Origin: Coemansia sp. RSA 487 | Lineage: Eukaryota; Kickxellomycota; Kickxellomycetes; Kickxellales; Kickxellaceae | Reading direction: 5' to 3' | Assembly: GCA_027577595.1 (NCBI GenBank) | Contig: JANBRJ010000064.1 | Coordinates: 34,674 to 98,673, forward strand | Length of the DNA stretch: 64,000 nt | In this document: positions 29,029-38,485 of the stretch, piece after piece | Position numbering within the stretch: the first letter of the stretch is position 1 | Layout of the letters: each line of letters starts with the position of its first letter | Program-made: the position numbers and the translations under genes | Notes under the pieces: generated by a model | Seen by the model: the letters and a program-made list of their open reading frames with translations, nothing else | Told to the model about the DNA's origin: nothing | Database searches by the model: none

Positions 29029-29564
29029 AGTTTGCTTTAATTGAGCAGAAATACGGCTAGTTTATTTTGAAAGAAATAGGGACAATTACTACTTTGTAGA
29101 AAACCAAAAAGAGGATATGGATAGCTTTTTCGAAACAACATTGGCGTGTCCTATGGGCTTTTTATAAGGCTAGCATTATATATTTCGGAATCAATATCAC
29201 TGCCAGGAAGCTCCAAAATGGTGATGACGTCGGCATGTTTTCCTTTTTGAAATTGCACATGTATTGTTTGGCTATGCCAAATCCTATTTTCTCTTTATCC
29301 TTCTGAAAGAAACCCCCCATTGTCCAAATGTAAAGACACCCCTGATCCTTGTTACTACAACGAAAAGTATGTAAAAACAGTTTGATGACAAATAGGAAAT
29401 CAAGCTCTACCTTGGCCAAAATGATCCACTACACAGAAAGCGCAGCTATCTGTTGTTTACACTCAACGAATGTGCAAACTGCACTAATATTACAGTAAAA
29501 TGCAAAATAAAAAATCCATTAGCAACAAACAAAAACATGCTATGAAAAAATATATGGACGGGAT
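29029..29564. promoter_or_regulatory. Upstream region of GST1 with GCTAGC and TATA element
   Basis: On the minus strand GCTAGC (29169-29174) is followed directly by CTTATAAAAA (TATA at 29159-29166), about 130 bases before the GST1 ATG. The same GCTAGC-then-TATA order occurs upstream of GST2. No gene is seen in the remainder. Confidence 0.45.
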
Positions 29565-30209
29565 TTACTTGGTCTCAGCGACATAGGCTGCAAGGGCAGG
29601 TTCAGCTGAGACAGCATTAATAACCTTGTTGATTTCCGGAGCATTCTCCTCGCTCAAAAGCTGCGACATTTCAGGATCCAAACCAGCAAACTCTGTGCGC
29701 AACGCTATTATGTTTGCAAAAAGCACAACATCAACAAGCGTGGTCTTTGATCCAAAGTAGTGGCTATTGGAGCCATTTTCCTTTAGTATTTTTTCGTGCA
29801 GTCTGACCAGGTAGCCGGCTGTGGACTTGTAGCTTTCCTTGAGCTTGGGCTGTTGGTCATTGGAGCAAAGCTTCCAATCTACAAAGGCGCTGCACAGATC
29901 CGCGATGTGTGAGCGCAGTTCCAACTGGCGGGCTACAAGCGTGATGTTGTCGGGCTGATAGACGTAGCCGTTCTTGGCAGCCAAATAATACTCGATTGCG
30001 CCTGTCTCGGTCAAAACGAATGGCTCGGCATCAGAGCCTTCAGCAGAGTTCTCAATGAGCACTGGCAGCTTGCCAACTGGCTGCGCATCCTTGTCTTGTG
30101 GCCAGGCGGGAGTTTCTAGCTTCCAGTCAGCACCACTAAGAAGAAGAAGGACCTTGGCAGTTTCACCACGAACTGGAATATCAAAGTAGCGCAGAGTATA
30201 TGGCGACAT
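29565..30209 (-). CDS. Sigma-like glutathione S-transferase 2 of the tandem cluster
   Basis: A 214-residue paralog of GST1 in the same orientation. It shows SPYTLRYFDIPVRGE, QPVGKLPVL, TGAIEYYLAAKNG, RQLELRSHIADL and HEKILKENGSNSHYFG with the following Asp helix (LVDVVLFANI). The end is unusually similar to GST3 (EPALAAYVAETK, shared exactly), so GST2 and GST3 duplicated or exchanged sequence most recently. A minus-strand GCTAGC at 30292-30297 and TATTTAAG at 30283-30290 lie about 75-90 bases before the ATG. Function as for GST1. Confidence 0.9.
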   Translation of the reverse strand: MSPYTLRYFDIPVRGETAKVLLLLSGADWKLETPAWPQDKDAQPVGKLPVLIENSAEGSDAEPFVLTETGAIEYYLAAKNGYVYQPDNITLVARQLELRSHIADLCSAFVDWKLCSNDQQPKLKESYKSTAGYLVRLHEKILKENGSNSHYFGSKTTLVDVVLFANIIALRTEFAGLDPEMSQLLSEENAPEINKVINAVSAEPALAAYVAETK

Positions 30210-30282
30210 GGCTTTTAACTAAATAGAAAAGTATGGAACAGCTGGGAGACGACGAATGAGGACAGCAGGTTTTCAGGAGCCC

Positions 30283-30297
30283 CTTAAATAAGCTAGC
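30283..30297 (-). promoter_or_regulatory. GST2 core promoter element (GCTAGC next to TATTTAAG)
   Basis: Reads GCTAGCTTATTTAAG on the minus strand. It lies about 75 bases upstream of the GST2 ATG and matches the arrangement before GST1. Confidence 0.45.
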
Positions 30298-30500
30298 TGA
30301 GACAAGGAAAAATCTTGCCAAAAGCACTGGAGGTTGTCATTTTGAAAAAGATAGGCAACATTTTATTTACTTTTGACAGTGCATAAACGATACTACCCTA
30401 ACCCTTCCAACTTGCGGTTTACTGCGGATAAAAAAAAGTGATTGTTCAATTGCAAAATGTATTGAATTTGCCAATACTAATTCTGGAAATATAAATGTGG

Positions 30501-31151
30501 TCAAAGTTGCTTGGTCTCAGCGACATAGGCTGCAAGCGCCGGTTCGGAGGCAACGGTGCCAATAACCTTGTTAATTTCCGGAGCGTTCTCTTCACTAAGA
30601 AGCTCCAACATATCAGAATCAAAATCAGAGAACTTTGTGCGCATCGTGGTTATGCTAGCAAAGAGGTGGATATCAACAAGTGAGGTTGTTGAACCAAAGT
30701 AATGGCCGTTGGAGCCATTTTCCTTCAACGCTTTTTCGTGAAGCCTGACCAAGTATCCAGCGGTGCTTTTAAATGCCTCCCTATTCTTGTGCGCGGTTTC
30801 TTTGATAGAATATTTTATATGGACAAAGGCTTCGTACATGTCTGCAATGTGGGAGCGCAATTCCAGCTGGTGAGCTACAATCTTGGGGTCTTTGGGTTGG
30901 TAGATAAAGCCCAATGTTGTGGCCAAGTAGTATTCGATTGCGGCTGTTTCACTTAGAACAAATGGGTCGGCGTCACTGTCGTTGGTTGGACTCTCGATAA
31001 GAACAGGCAATTTGCCTACAGGTTGCGCGTCCTTATCTTGTGGCCATTTGGGAGGTTCATATTTCCAGTCAGCACCACTCAGCAGGAGAATCACCTTTGC
31101 AGGCTCAGCGCGTGCAGGGATATCAAAGTAGCGCAGAGTGTACGATGGCAT
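30501..31151 (-). CDS. Sigma-like glutathione S-transferase 3 of the tandem cluster
   Basis: A 216-residue paralog, same orientation. It begins PSYTLRYFDIPARAE, with QPVGKLPVL, TAAIEYYLATTLG, HQLELRSHIADM and HEKALKENGSNGHYFG. It ends EPALAAYVAETKQL, two residues longer than GST2. The catalytic-Tyr, cis-Pro and SNAIL-like Asp positions are all kept, so it should be active. TATTTAAAA at 31191-31199 and CTAGC at 31186-31190 lie about 40 bases upstream on the minus strand. With the partial copy at 1-441 the window holds at least four members. Confidence 0.9.
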   Translation of the reverse strand: MPSYTLRYFDIPARAEPAKVILLLSGADWKYEPPKWPQDKDAQPVGKLPVLIESPTNDSDADPFVLSETAAIEYYLATTLGFIYQPKDPKIVAHQLELRSHIADMYEAFVHIKYSIKETAHKNREAFKSTAGYLVRLHEKALKENGSNGHYFGSTTSLVDIHLFASITTMRTKFSDFDSDMLELLSEENAPEINKVIGTVASEPALAAYVAETKQL

Positions 31152-31778
31152 GGCTTTGAAAGAAGTAAGTAGGGGTTTGATACAAGCTAGTTTTAAATAT
31201 GTAATTTAAAAAAAAAACAACTTGCTTGTGAGAAAAAGCATGGAACATGCGAAAGAAAAAGGATGTGGATGCATATTGCGGCAACTACAAGCAGTATATA
31301 TTGCATTCTTTTTGAGGAGCTTACTGTAAAAGCTGAAGAGCAGCGTAGGATAAGCTTACCCTAATCCTGTTCTACTAACTATCTAACGAGTGAGCGGACG
31401 AACATGACCAGTGTTGGCAACAATTGAAGTGAATAGTGCCATTGTTCCGAACACTGCACGAAAGCATATATTCTAATCAAATCGAAATGTTGACAATTAG
31501 ATCACTGGAGATGAAAAGCATGATTTCCCAGGATTCAGAAAAAGATAATTTCAAAGCCTTGTGACTCGATGTTTACTTTTGTACTGGCAGCTTTCTCTTT
31601 CTCTCTTTTTTTTAGCTCTGCTTTATGTTTCTACCACTGTTATTACTACTAAAAACACATTCATTTTTCTAGCTTCTTTGCCATTCCACTCAATTCGCTA
31701 GTTTGCATATCGATTTCAAACCTAATTCAACAAAGCAGCCAGACAAGGGCATTTGTGCGACCAGGAGAAAATACAGAA
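31152..31778. promoter_or_regulatory. Divergent promoter region, GST3 / lunapark
   Basis: About 630 bases between divergent starts. The GST3 TATA-like element (31191-31199 with CTAGC at 31186-31190) is at the left. A CT-rich tract at 31585-31690 lies before the lunapark ATG. No gene is seen. Confidence 0.4.
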
Positions 31779-33356
31779 ATGGGGATATTTTCATTTTTCA
31801 AGGTAACGTCTACGAAAACTATCTATTAAATTTAGCCAAATTACCAATAACAAGCAAGCTAAAATGACTAAATACAATTCCACAATATTATTTTATATAA
31901 CAAATGCAGCTAGAAGGAAGAAAACTTTGAAGAGGTCCTAGCGAGCTTGGAGCAAGAGATAAGACAGGCAGAGAAGGTGCGAGAAAAAGCGATAAAGCGA
32001 GCCACTTGGTGGGCGCACAACTGGATGTTCTACACGGGGATCGGATGGGCGGCGTACGTGGCGGGCGTGGCACTATACGTGTGGCCTGAACGACATGGCG
32101 CTCAAGCGGGAGATTTCTTGTTCCACGTTACAGCAGTTCTAGTGATACCGCTAGTGATATATTACGGTAAAGTGTGCATCAGTGGGATTGGAAACCAAGT
32201 GGTTGATAGACATAACAGTAGGATCCGCACGCTGCGCAAAGAATTGAAAGAAAAACTGGACGAACTGAAGAAAAAGACGGCGTTTGATTCGACAAAGAGC
32301 CTAATTGACAGGTACTCGATGAGCAACAAGACACCTGGGAAAGAGGGGAAAGAAGGTGGTAATGCAGTGGCGATGGCGGCAATGCAGGCAAAGGGGGGGC
32401 AGGCGGCGCAGTTGCGGCAGCAAGACTCGAGGAATCGCAGACTCACGATGCCCAACTTTAAGACACCCGATACACAAGACAGTGCTGCGACATGGCAAAG
32501 CCCTGGAGGAAACCCAGACACCCCTGGGTCCGTTGCGACATCACCATTGGCAGCAAAGACGATGCAGAGACAAGGACCGTACCAAGGGACAACTCTGGGG
32601 CCTGTGCCGCAGTCTGGGAGCCTTCTGGGAGTGGGGCAGACAGGCGTGGTTCGGATGTCGCCACGCAAATTCTCGGCGCAACAGGGAACAGGCAGCAGCA
32701 GCGGAATGGCTGGTGCGGCAGGCAGTGCAGTGTCACGGCCGTGGTTAGACAAGCTGGTGGACCAACTTGTGGGCGATGTTGGCAGTGACGAAGACAAATA
32801 TGCACTTATCTGTCGGCATTGCTACGCGCACAACGGACTTGTGCTAGAGGAGGAGATCGAGGACATCCAGTACGCGTGTCCAAAGTGCGGGAACTTTAAC
32901 CCCAGCGTCCGTGCCCTCAGGGCTCGCTCCCAGGATGAAATGTTGCAGCGCAAGCGGCCGATTGCCCGCCAGAGTGACAGCTTCTTGGAATCGGCCCGTG
33001 CACGTATCGATACCAGCGGTGATGAGTCGGAATATGGCTCTGCTAGCGGCTCCGACAGCGAAGACGAAAAGAACAAGCCATTGGAACCAGAGGCACAGAA
33101 TTCCAATGGCGACAACGACAACAGTGATGACGAGAAGAAGGAAGGAGAGGAGGAAAGAAGTAGCCGTAGTGGCATGGAAGAGGGCGTTGACGACGATGAG
33201 ACACCGAGAACCCCGCTGCTAGCAAGCCTCAAGCAGGACACAGTCACCGATGATATCATGCTCAGAACACCAACGCCAAAGCCCAAAACGAAGAATATCA
33301 CTATCAGCGAAAACATTACTACGCGCAAGCGTCGGAACAAGAACAAGCGCACATAG
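31779..33356 (+). CDS. Lunapark, ER three-way-junction protein (two exons)
   Basis: Lunapark (Lnp1) stabilises three-way junctions of the tubular ER. Exon 1 is 31779-31802 (MGIFSFFK), the intron is 31803-31913 (GTAACG...GACTAAA branch...CTAG), and exon 2 starts at 31914 with KEENFEEVLASLEQEI. The continuous frame alone begins later with a TTG and lacks the N-terminal myristoyl-type MG start, so the added exon is likely correct; the total is 488 residues. Two membrane helices follow (WMFYTGIGWAAYVAGVALYV and FHVTAVLVIPLVIYYG), then a coiled-coil (IRTLRKELKEKLDELKKK), a long Pro/Gln/Ser-rich region, and the lunapark zinc ribbon with CRHC and CPKC (about 295-320). The C-terminus is acidic with a basic end. 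Confidence 0.93.
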
Positions 33357-34216
33357 AGCAGGGTTTATTTTTCTTTAAAATCGATTTACTCAATAGTGCA
33401 ACCAACAGCATAAATCCAACAGTTAAAGTTACTGCTACATAATCTATGGCAGAATATTGGTGTAAAGCAACGTGTTTCATTTTATTTCTGTGCGACTAGC
33501 AATAACGAAAATATTAGCCCCAGACATTGATACCTCTCGAGGCTACCACAGAAGGGGAAATGCACAAGAAATACTACATATATACGTTGAGAGGGTGGCA
33601 AATAAGCCAGCTGATAATGGGGGATGGATATTTCGAAATACAGCATTGTCCCTTCAGATCGACATTCCGTTCTTCTGATACATTAGCAGTTGATGGAATA
33701 AAACAGAACTAAACGCTGACACAACAGAAATATCGATGTCTTGAAAGCAGGCAACCCAACCAACTTGAAAGCCTACAGGGACCAACGGCAAACACATTCT
33801 TTTTAATTGTCTCTTTAACCTACAAAGAGCAAATCATGGCCTCGTTTTCCTACAGCCCCAAAAATGGCTACATTTGGGATAAAGTCTTTATTCCCCAACG
33901 CAACTTGGTTAGAGTAATATGAAACAATTATCTTTTAGCACTTCAATGGATAAACAGAACAAGTAAATGTAATTTTGCAGTCTTAATTGACAGCTTAGCT
34001 GTAGGATGGCAAAAATTGAAGAAAAATACGCAATTTACACATGTTGGGCAAATAGCAACTGTTGCGCTTATATTCCTGGCAGCTGAGCTATATAAAGCGA
34101 TCATTTGCCGATCTCGGTTTCTCAAATTATTCTTCCCATCACTCCAGCAACAGCAGCAATATTATTCCACAAATTAGACAGGATCAACCAACTTACTAAC
34201 AGTTTTAAACAGAAAA
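33357..34216. promoter_or_regulatory. Spacer with a strong TATA box before a small ORF
   Basis: About 860 bases without a recognisable gene. TATATAAAG at 34089-34097 is the best core-promoter match in this stretch. It is followed by a pyrimidine- and CAG-rich leader leading to the 54-codon ORF at 34217. Confidence 0.45.
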
Positions 34217-34381
34217 ATGAGCAACAACGGAGGTCAGAACAATCAACCAGGCCAAAGCACTCTAGAAGGCCGTCGTGCTGGTGACAGGAGAGGTTATGTT
34301 GCTCCTCCTCCTCCTCCTCCTCCTGCTCCGGCTAATGGAGGCAATCGCGATTCTGGCTATTCTACTGGCAGTGGAAATTAG
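34217..34381 (+). CDS. Small Gly/Asn/Pro-rich protein, 54 residues
   Basis: An ATG at 34217 in an A-rich context opens a 54-codon frame: MSNNGGQNNQPGQST, a basic middle (GRRAGDRRGY), seven prolines from a CCT repeat, and an end APANGGNRDSGYSTGSGN. A TATA box lies 128 bases upstream. The composition is disordered and resembles a small stress-type or RNA-associated peptide, but nothing is recognised. It could be an unfinished first exon, or an uncoded transcript. The repeated CCT is in frame, which mildly supports coding. Confidence 0.4.
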   Translation: MSNNGGQNNQPGQSTLEGRRAGDRRGYVAPPPPPPPAPANGGNRDSGYSTGSGN

Positions 34382-34705
34382 GATGGCTCAAATATAGCCC
34401 ACACCCGTGTTTACAATAGGTTAGCCAACATTCCATTTAGCTTTGGTGCGGCTCCTGGTTGCCAAAGATCTCAACACGAATTTTAAAGGTTGTGAAGCTA
34501 TATTTGTCAATCATAATATATTAGAAATATTTTTGATCTTTTGTTATGATTTGGAATCAATATAAACGCATAAACAACAAAAATATCACAGACTAAAATT
34601 TATATAAACCAGTGTTGTATTGTAGGTAAAATTATTGTAATTTCAACCGTTCTGTTTGGTGAACGTAATCAAGTAAACAACTTCACACAGTATCCTGAAT
34701 TTACG
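34382..34705. promoter_or_regulatory. Spacer with TATA box
   Basis: AT-rich spacer holding a TATATAAA at 34601-34608, 98 bases before the ATG of a 65-codon frame at 34706. No other gene is visible. Confidence 0.3.
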
Positions 34706-34903
34706 ATGATTAAATGTGTCTTATTTTGCGTTGCTGTCACTATTGGCTTAATGATAAAAAGTTCTATAACCAAAAACTACTACAGAGCAATCGCGGTTTG
34801 CAATGACTATGTTACAACATTTACAGCTGTCAATTGTCTCCCCTGCGTTATGATATTGGTGGGGGGTGATCATTTTCGTCAACATAATGCATGTTTTGCA
34901 TAA
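34706..34903 (+). CDS. Possible small secreted Cys-containing protein, 65 residues
   Basis: ATG at 34706 opens MIKCVLFCVAVTIGLMIKSS, which looks like a short signal peptide. The rest holds four more Cys (ICNDY-like, NCLPC and ACFA segments). A TATA box lies 98 bases upstream. The frame ends in an AT-rich 3' region, convergent with the gene at 34974. Coding status is uncertain; the frame may be fortuitous. Confidence 0.22.
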   Translation: MIKCVLFCVAVTIGLMIKSSITKNYYRAIAVCNDYVTTFTAVNCLPCVMILVGGDHFRQHNACFA

Positions 34904-34973
34904 TACTATATACAAACAAAATATCGTCCTATTATCAGATTCTCTTTACAGCATTGAAATATTTCTAGGTTGT

Positions 34974-36518
34974 CTATATCTCCTTGATGTAGGCGGCATG
35001 GCGATGGAACTGAGCGGCAAGTTGTGTGGTACAAGGAAGGGCAACAATGCCAACATAGCGCGGAGACTGGGAAGTATTCTCATCGGTGCTCGACAGCGGC
35101 AGATGCAGGAGCCATGGAACGACGGTTGCTGCAATGGCATGTCCAAAGATTTCGCTGGCGCGATAAAGCGGAACTTTCTTTGTGGCCAAACCGTCCGCAG
35201 GCGCAAATGGAGAGCCCGGACGCACCAGTGAGTATTTGAACGCGATCGAGACATCTCTGTGTAGCTTTTGCAGCTGCTGGTTTTCTGTGGGTTGAGTGGC
35301 TTCTTTGAGATAGTTTGCAATGGCGAGCTCCATCTCTTGTTTGTGTTTTTTCTTGGACCGCTTGCTGAGTGTATTAAAGGTGGAAAAAGGTAAGGTGGAA
35401 GGACCGCTGGTCTGCGTTTTGATGTGCATCAACTCAGGCGTCAACTGTGGGAGGAGAGCGTACAGAGATTCAAGAGCGCATGTTCCTAGTGTCGGGATGT
35501 CGAGACTTTGTGGGCGGCCAGTGAGCCTGAAAGCTGGCCATCTGCGCTCTGCCAAGATATCGGCAGCTATCTCTGAAGAATTTTCACCTGTATTTCCTGC
35601 GATTCGGCGTAGCTCAGTCCAGATTGCACGGGCACTGGATTCTGAGGACACTGGTAATTGAAAAGTACTGCTACTTGTATATGCTGCGGGTATTTCGATG
35701 ATACATTGTAGGCCAGCAGCTGGAAGAACTGTCTTGTCGATACTAATAATGCTGTTATTGATGTTGGTGCATTCGTGTGACAGATCAACAAAGGGACAAG
35801 CAGAGGGCAGTTGCCACAGCGCGTCCTGGAGCGCTATTCTGCGAGTCACGTCCATGCGGATAACGTCAAGCCTGCTGGGCTCAACCTTAAATGTCGTGCC
35901 CTTTGCTGGGATCGTCAACTGTTGTTCGAGGCGCACACGATCGGCCGCATGTGCCACGTAGTCGCAGCACGCTCTGTGCATATCGGAGATAATGCGTAGT
36001 CTGAGGACACGGCTGCAATGCTCTACAATATCAGGTCTGACCCACCCAGTTTCTGAAAGCATCCGCCATGTTGTTTGATCTGTGGCTGCGACAAATATAC
36101 CAATGGCCGTCGCTGGGAGGTATTGCGATTTTCCAACATCTACTGAAGAGTTTTGCAGCTCATCAATGCCCAAGATGTTAGAGTACCTGGTTCGTCGTGT
36201 GCCCTTCTGGGCTATCTGTTTTTGTTTGGCACGTAGTAAGAGATCTTTTGGCTTTGTTAGCTGCGAAAAAGTACAATGTCTTGCTCCACTTATCAATTGC
36301 TTTACCCACGCGCTGCTGTGCACCCGTTGCCGTAGCATGTCAACCTCAGGTGCCATAAGCCCAACACCCTGCTGTTCCGGCGTAGGTCCGCTGTCTGTCT
36401 CCAATTGCCGCATAACATTACCAATATCTCTACATTCGCTAGTTGTTGTCGATGTGTTTCTTCTTGTTTGTGTGATCCGCCGAGCAATTGATGCAGACTT
36501 TGCTAATATTCTGTGCAT
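34974..36518 (-). CDS. Hypothetical protein with mitochondrial-type N-terminus
   Basis: A 514-residue protein with no family I recognise. Its first 30 residues (MHRILAKSASIARRITQTRR...) are rich in Arg, Ser and Thr with no acid until residue 28 or so, which is typical of a mitochondrial presequence. The body has a basic central patch (KRSKKKHKQEMELAIANYLKEA) and a helix/strand-like mix without membrane segments; the end has RASEIFGHAIAATVVPWLLHL. The size and basic patch would fit an RNA- or ribosome-associated mitochondrial protein, but that is speculation. A CACGTG at 36681-36686 lies upstream. Start ATG at 36518 is the first in frame. Confidence 0.72.
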   Translation of the reverse strand: MHRILAKSASIARRITQTRRNTSTTTSECRDIGNVMRQLETDSGPTPEQQGVGLMAPEVDMLRQRVHSSAWVKQLISGARHCTFSQLTKPKDLLLRAKQKQIAQKGTRRTRYSNILGIDELQNSSVDVGKSQYLPATAIGIFVAATDQTTWRMLSETGWVRPDIVEHCSRVLRLRIISDMHRACCDYVAHAADRVRLEQQLTIPAKGTTFKVEPSRLDVIRMDVTRRIALQDALWQLPSACPFVDLSHECTNINNSIISIDKTVLPAAGLQCIIEIPAAYTSSSTFQLPVSSESSARAIWTELRRIAGNTGENSSEIAADILAERRWPAFRLTGRPQSLDIPTLGTCALESLYALLPQLTPELMHIKTQTSGPSTLPFSTFNTLSKRSKKKHKQEMELAIANYLKEATQPTENQQLQKLHRDVSIAFKYSLVRPGSPFAPADGLATKKVPLYRASEIFGHAIAATVVPWLLHLPLSSTDENTSQSPRYVGIVALPCTTQLAAQFHRHAAYIKEI

Positions 36519-36823
36519 CTTTTATTGCTGGTATTAAATGCTTCTAATGCTGTAGCATGAGTTGGTGAATAATAAACGATAGAGCAAGCCTATACTTTTT
36601 CGATCCAAATGCGCAGGAGATAAGCTTGGCCAGGCTCGGATCTGTAATTTTTGAGAATAATGGTTTGATAACGGTCCTGCCACGTGCTTTTGGTCCACAT
36701 TTCGTCAATAGCTGATCAATACGCGGATCTCGAAATAATTTTAAACACTTGCAGTAATTGCAAAAAAGGAAGCAATGTGATATGATAGAATTGGTGTGAA
36801 CAATAAAGCTAGACTAGAACTGC
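36519..36823. promoter_or_regulatory. Upstream region of the mitochondrial-type gene, with CACGTG
   Basis: About 305 bases between a gene start and the stop of the broken F-box-like gene, both on the minus strand. CACGTG at 36681-36686, 163 bases before the ATG. Confidence 0.35.
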
Positions 36824-38485
36824 TTAATCACGATTGAAAAGTCGTTTAATTCTCAGCGTGTGCTTGTTGCTTATAAAGCTGTCGAGAATATTTCTAAGCT
36901 CCCAGTAATCCATGCCCCTGGTAGAACGTGATTCAACAAATGTAAGATTAGGGCAAAGAACAGCAAGAGCAACTGCCGAAACAACTATAGGCTCAAGAGG
37001 AGCTTCATCCAATTTATCCATGTGCCAAAATTTAAGCCGGCGACTGAGCGGATAGAGTTGTGAATAAAAGCTGTTGGGAAAAGTTTGAAGTTGACTTACA
37101 GCCTGTTCTGGATCAATTTCTCTGAAGCAGCACCAAAAATCAGTCATATTCGGGAGATGCTTAATGATATTAATTATCGCCAACAAGCTTGGTTCCACCT
37201 TTTTAAGCATATGAATCTGTAGATTCTCCGTATTAGAACATGCAGAGATAGCGTCGATGATAGGATAATATAGAATATCGGCATCTGTCGTCAAGGTCTG
37301 AATTTCTGAGGAAATAAGACTGAATGCAGATGTCAGGAAACTTTCATACAAGTCGTTAGAAGCTCCTTCATCTAAGGTTATTTTAACATGACAAAGCTTT
37401 GGATGGGTGTCTTTTGAAAACACGTTGTATTTTTGGATAACGCTCATGTACCCGCCGAGAAATGTAAGGCACAGATCGGCCAACGTGTAATTATTTCCTC
37501 TGAATAACATATCGTCCTTGAAAATATAGATTGACTGCAGTCGGAGGCATCGTATTACTGGAAATGGGATTATTGATCTGTCCGTCTCGAGGATACCTTC
37601 ATTATCTGCTTAATCATTGACATCAAGGATTTGAAGTCTAGGAAACACTGTTGGCTGGTCATTTCCATCCGACATAAGGGCTTTTAAAACTTCAAACAAA
37701 CCATCCCTAATGACCAACGACAGCAAGGTAGCTGCTGACTTTTTATGATCCAGGCAGTAAACCCATCATTGTCACTATTGCTGCAGTAAAAGCTGATTAG
37801 TTCAGGGATAGTCTGCTTAAGGATATCTGTGTTCATTGCGCAGTCTAAACCTGAGGTGCTGTTTAATTCCCATCTCGATTTTCTAAAAAGAGCCGCTAGA
37901 AATGGGCTGGCATTACTTTTTTTCGACAAAAAAACGTTTTGGCCTATTGATAATTTAATGGCGTTATAAGCCCAAATATAAATCTTTTGAAGTTTGGGAA
38001 GCGACAATCGCATGCGCTGTATAATCCAGTTGAAGTAAGTGTCCTCGGCTGCACTGCCACATGCAATCGTATACTGTTGGTATTTTAAAGTTAGTCTTAA
38101 AGACCTTACATTTGGAAATAAAAGGTCGTCGAGCCATATACGATAAAGGGCTTGAAACTGTTCTTCGCTTGGGTTTTCTACGATGTCGTTAATTACAATA
38201 ATAATTTTTTTGACATAGGGGCAAACCTTGGTGCGTCTATCTGTGATTTTAGATTCTACTGGCCTAGAAAAAATCGTTTTGGTCGAGGTTTATCGTCAAT
38301 CTCAAATTTGCCCTTTCGTAAAGATGCTCAAGAGCAATAATCTTCCAAGAGTGGCTAATATCGCGTAGCACAAGCCAGGATTCTTTCTCATGTTCACTTG
38401 TCTCACCAGCTGAATAGTTGCTGAGATGGCGTTGCAGTCCAATATAATAGCAACTAATTGCGTCTGCAATATGATGCGGTAGCAT
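36824..38485 (-). pseudogene. Broken F-box-like / leucine-rich repeat gene
   Basis: The N-terminal ATG (38485) opens an F-box-like helix region: LPHHIADAISCYYIGL, then SWLVLRDISHSWKIIALEHLY. Three frames on this strand are needed to continue. At about 38270 the frame changes in a run of six T; dropping one T restores the reading RPVESKITDRRTKVCPYVKKI and on to RMRLSLPKLQKIYIWA. At about 37740 it changes again in a run of five A. A TAA at 37610-37612 then stops the restored frame between LDVND and ADNEGILETD. The last part (LADLCLTFLGGYMSV...LRIKRLFNRD) is normal for the family. I infer an F-box-like protein of a large lineage-specific group. Two shifts in homopolymers could be base-call errors, but the in-frame stop argues for a real pseudogene. 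Confidence 0.6.
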
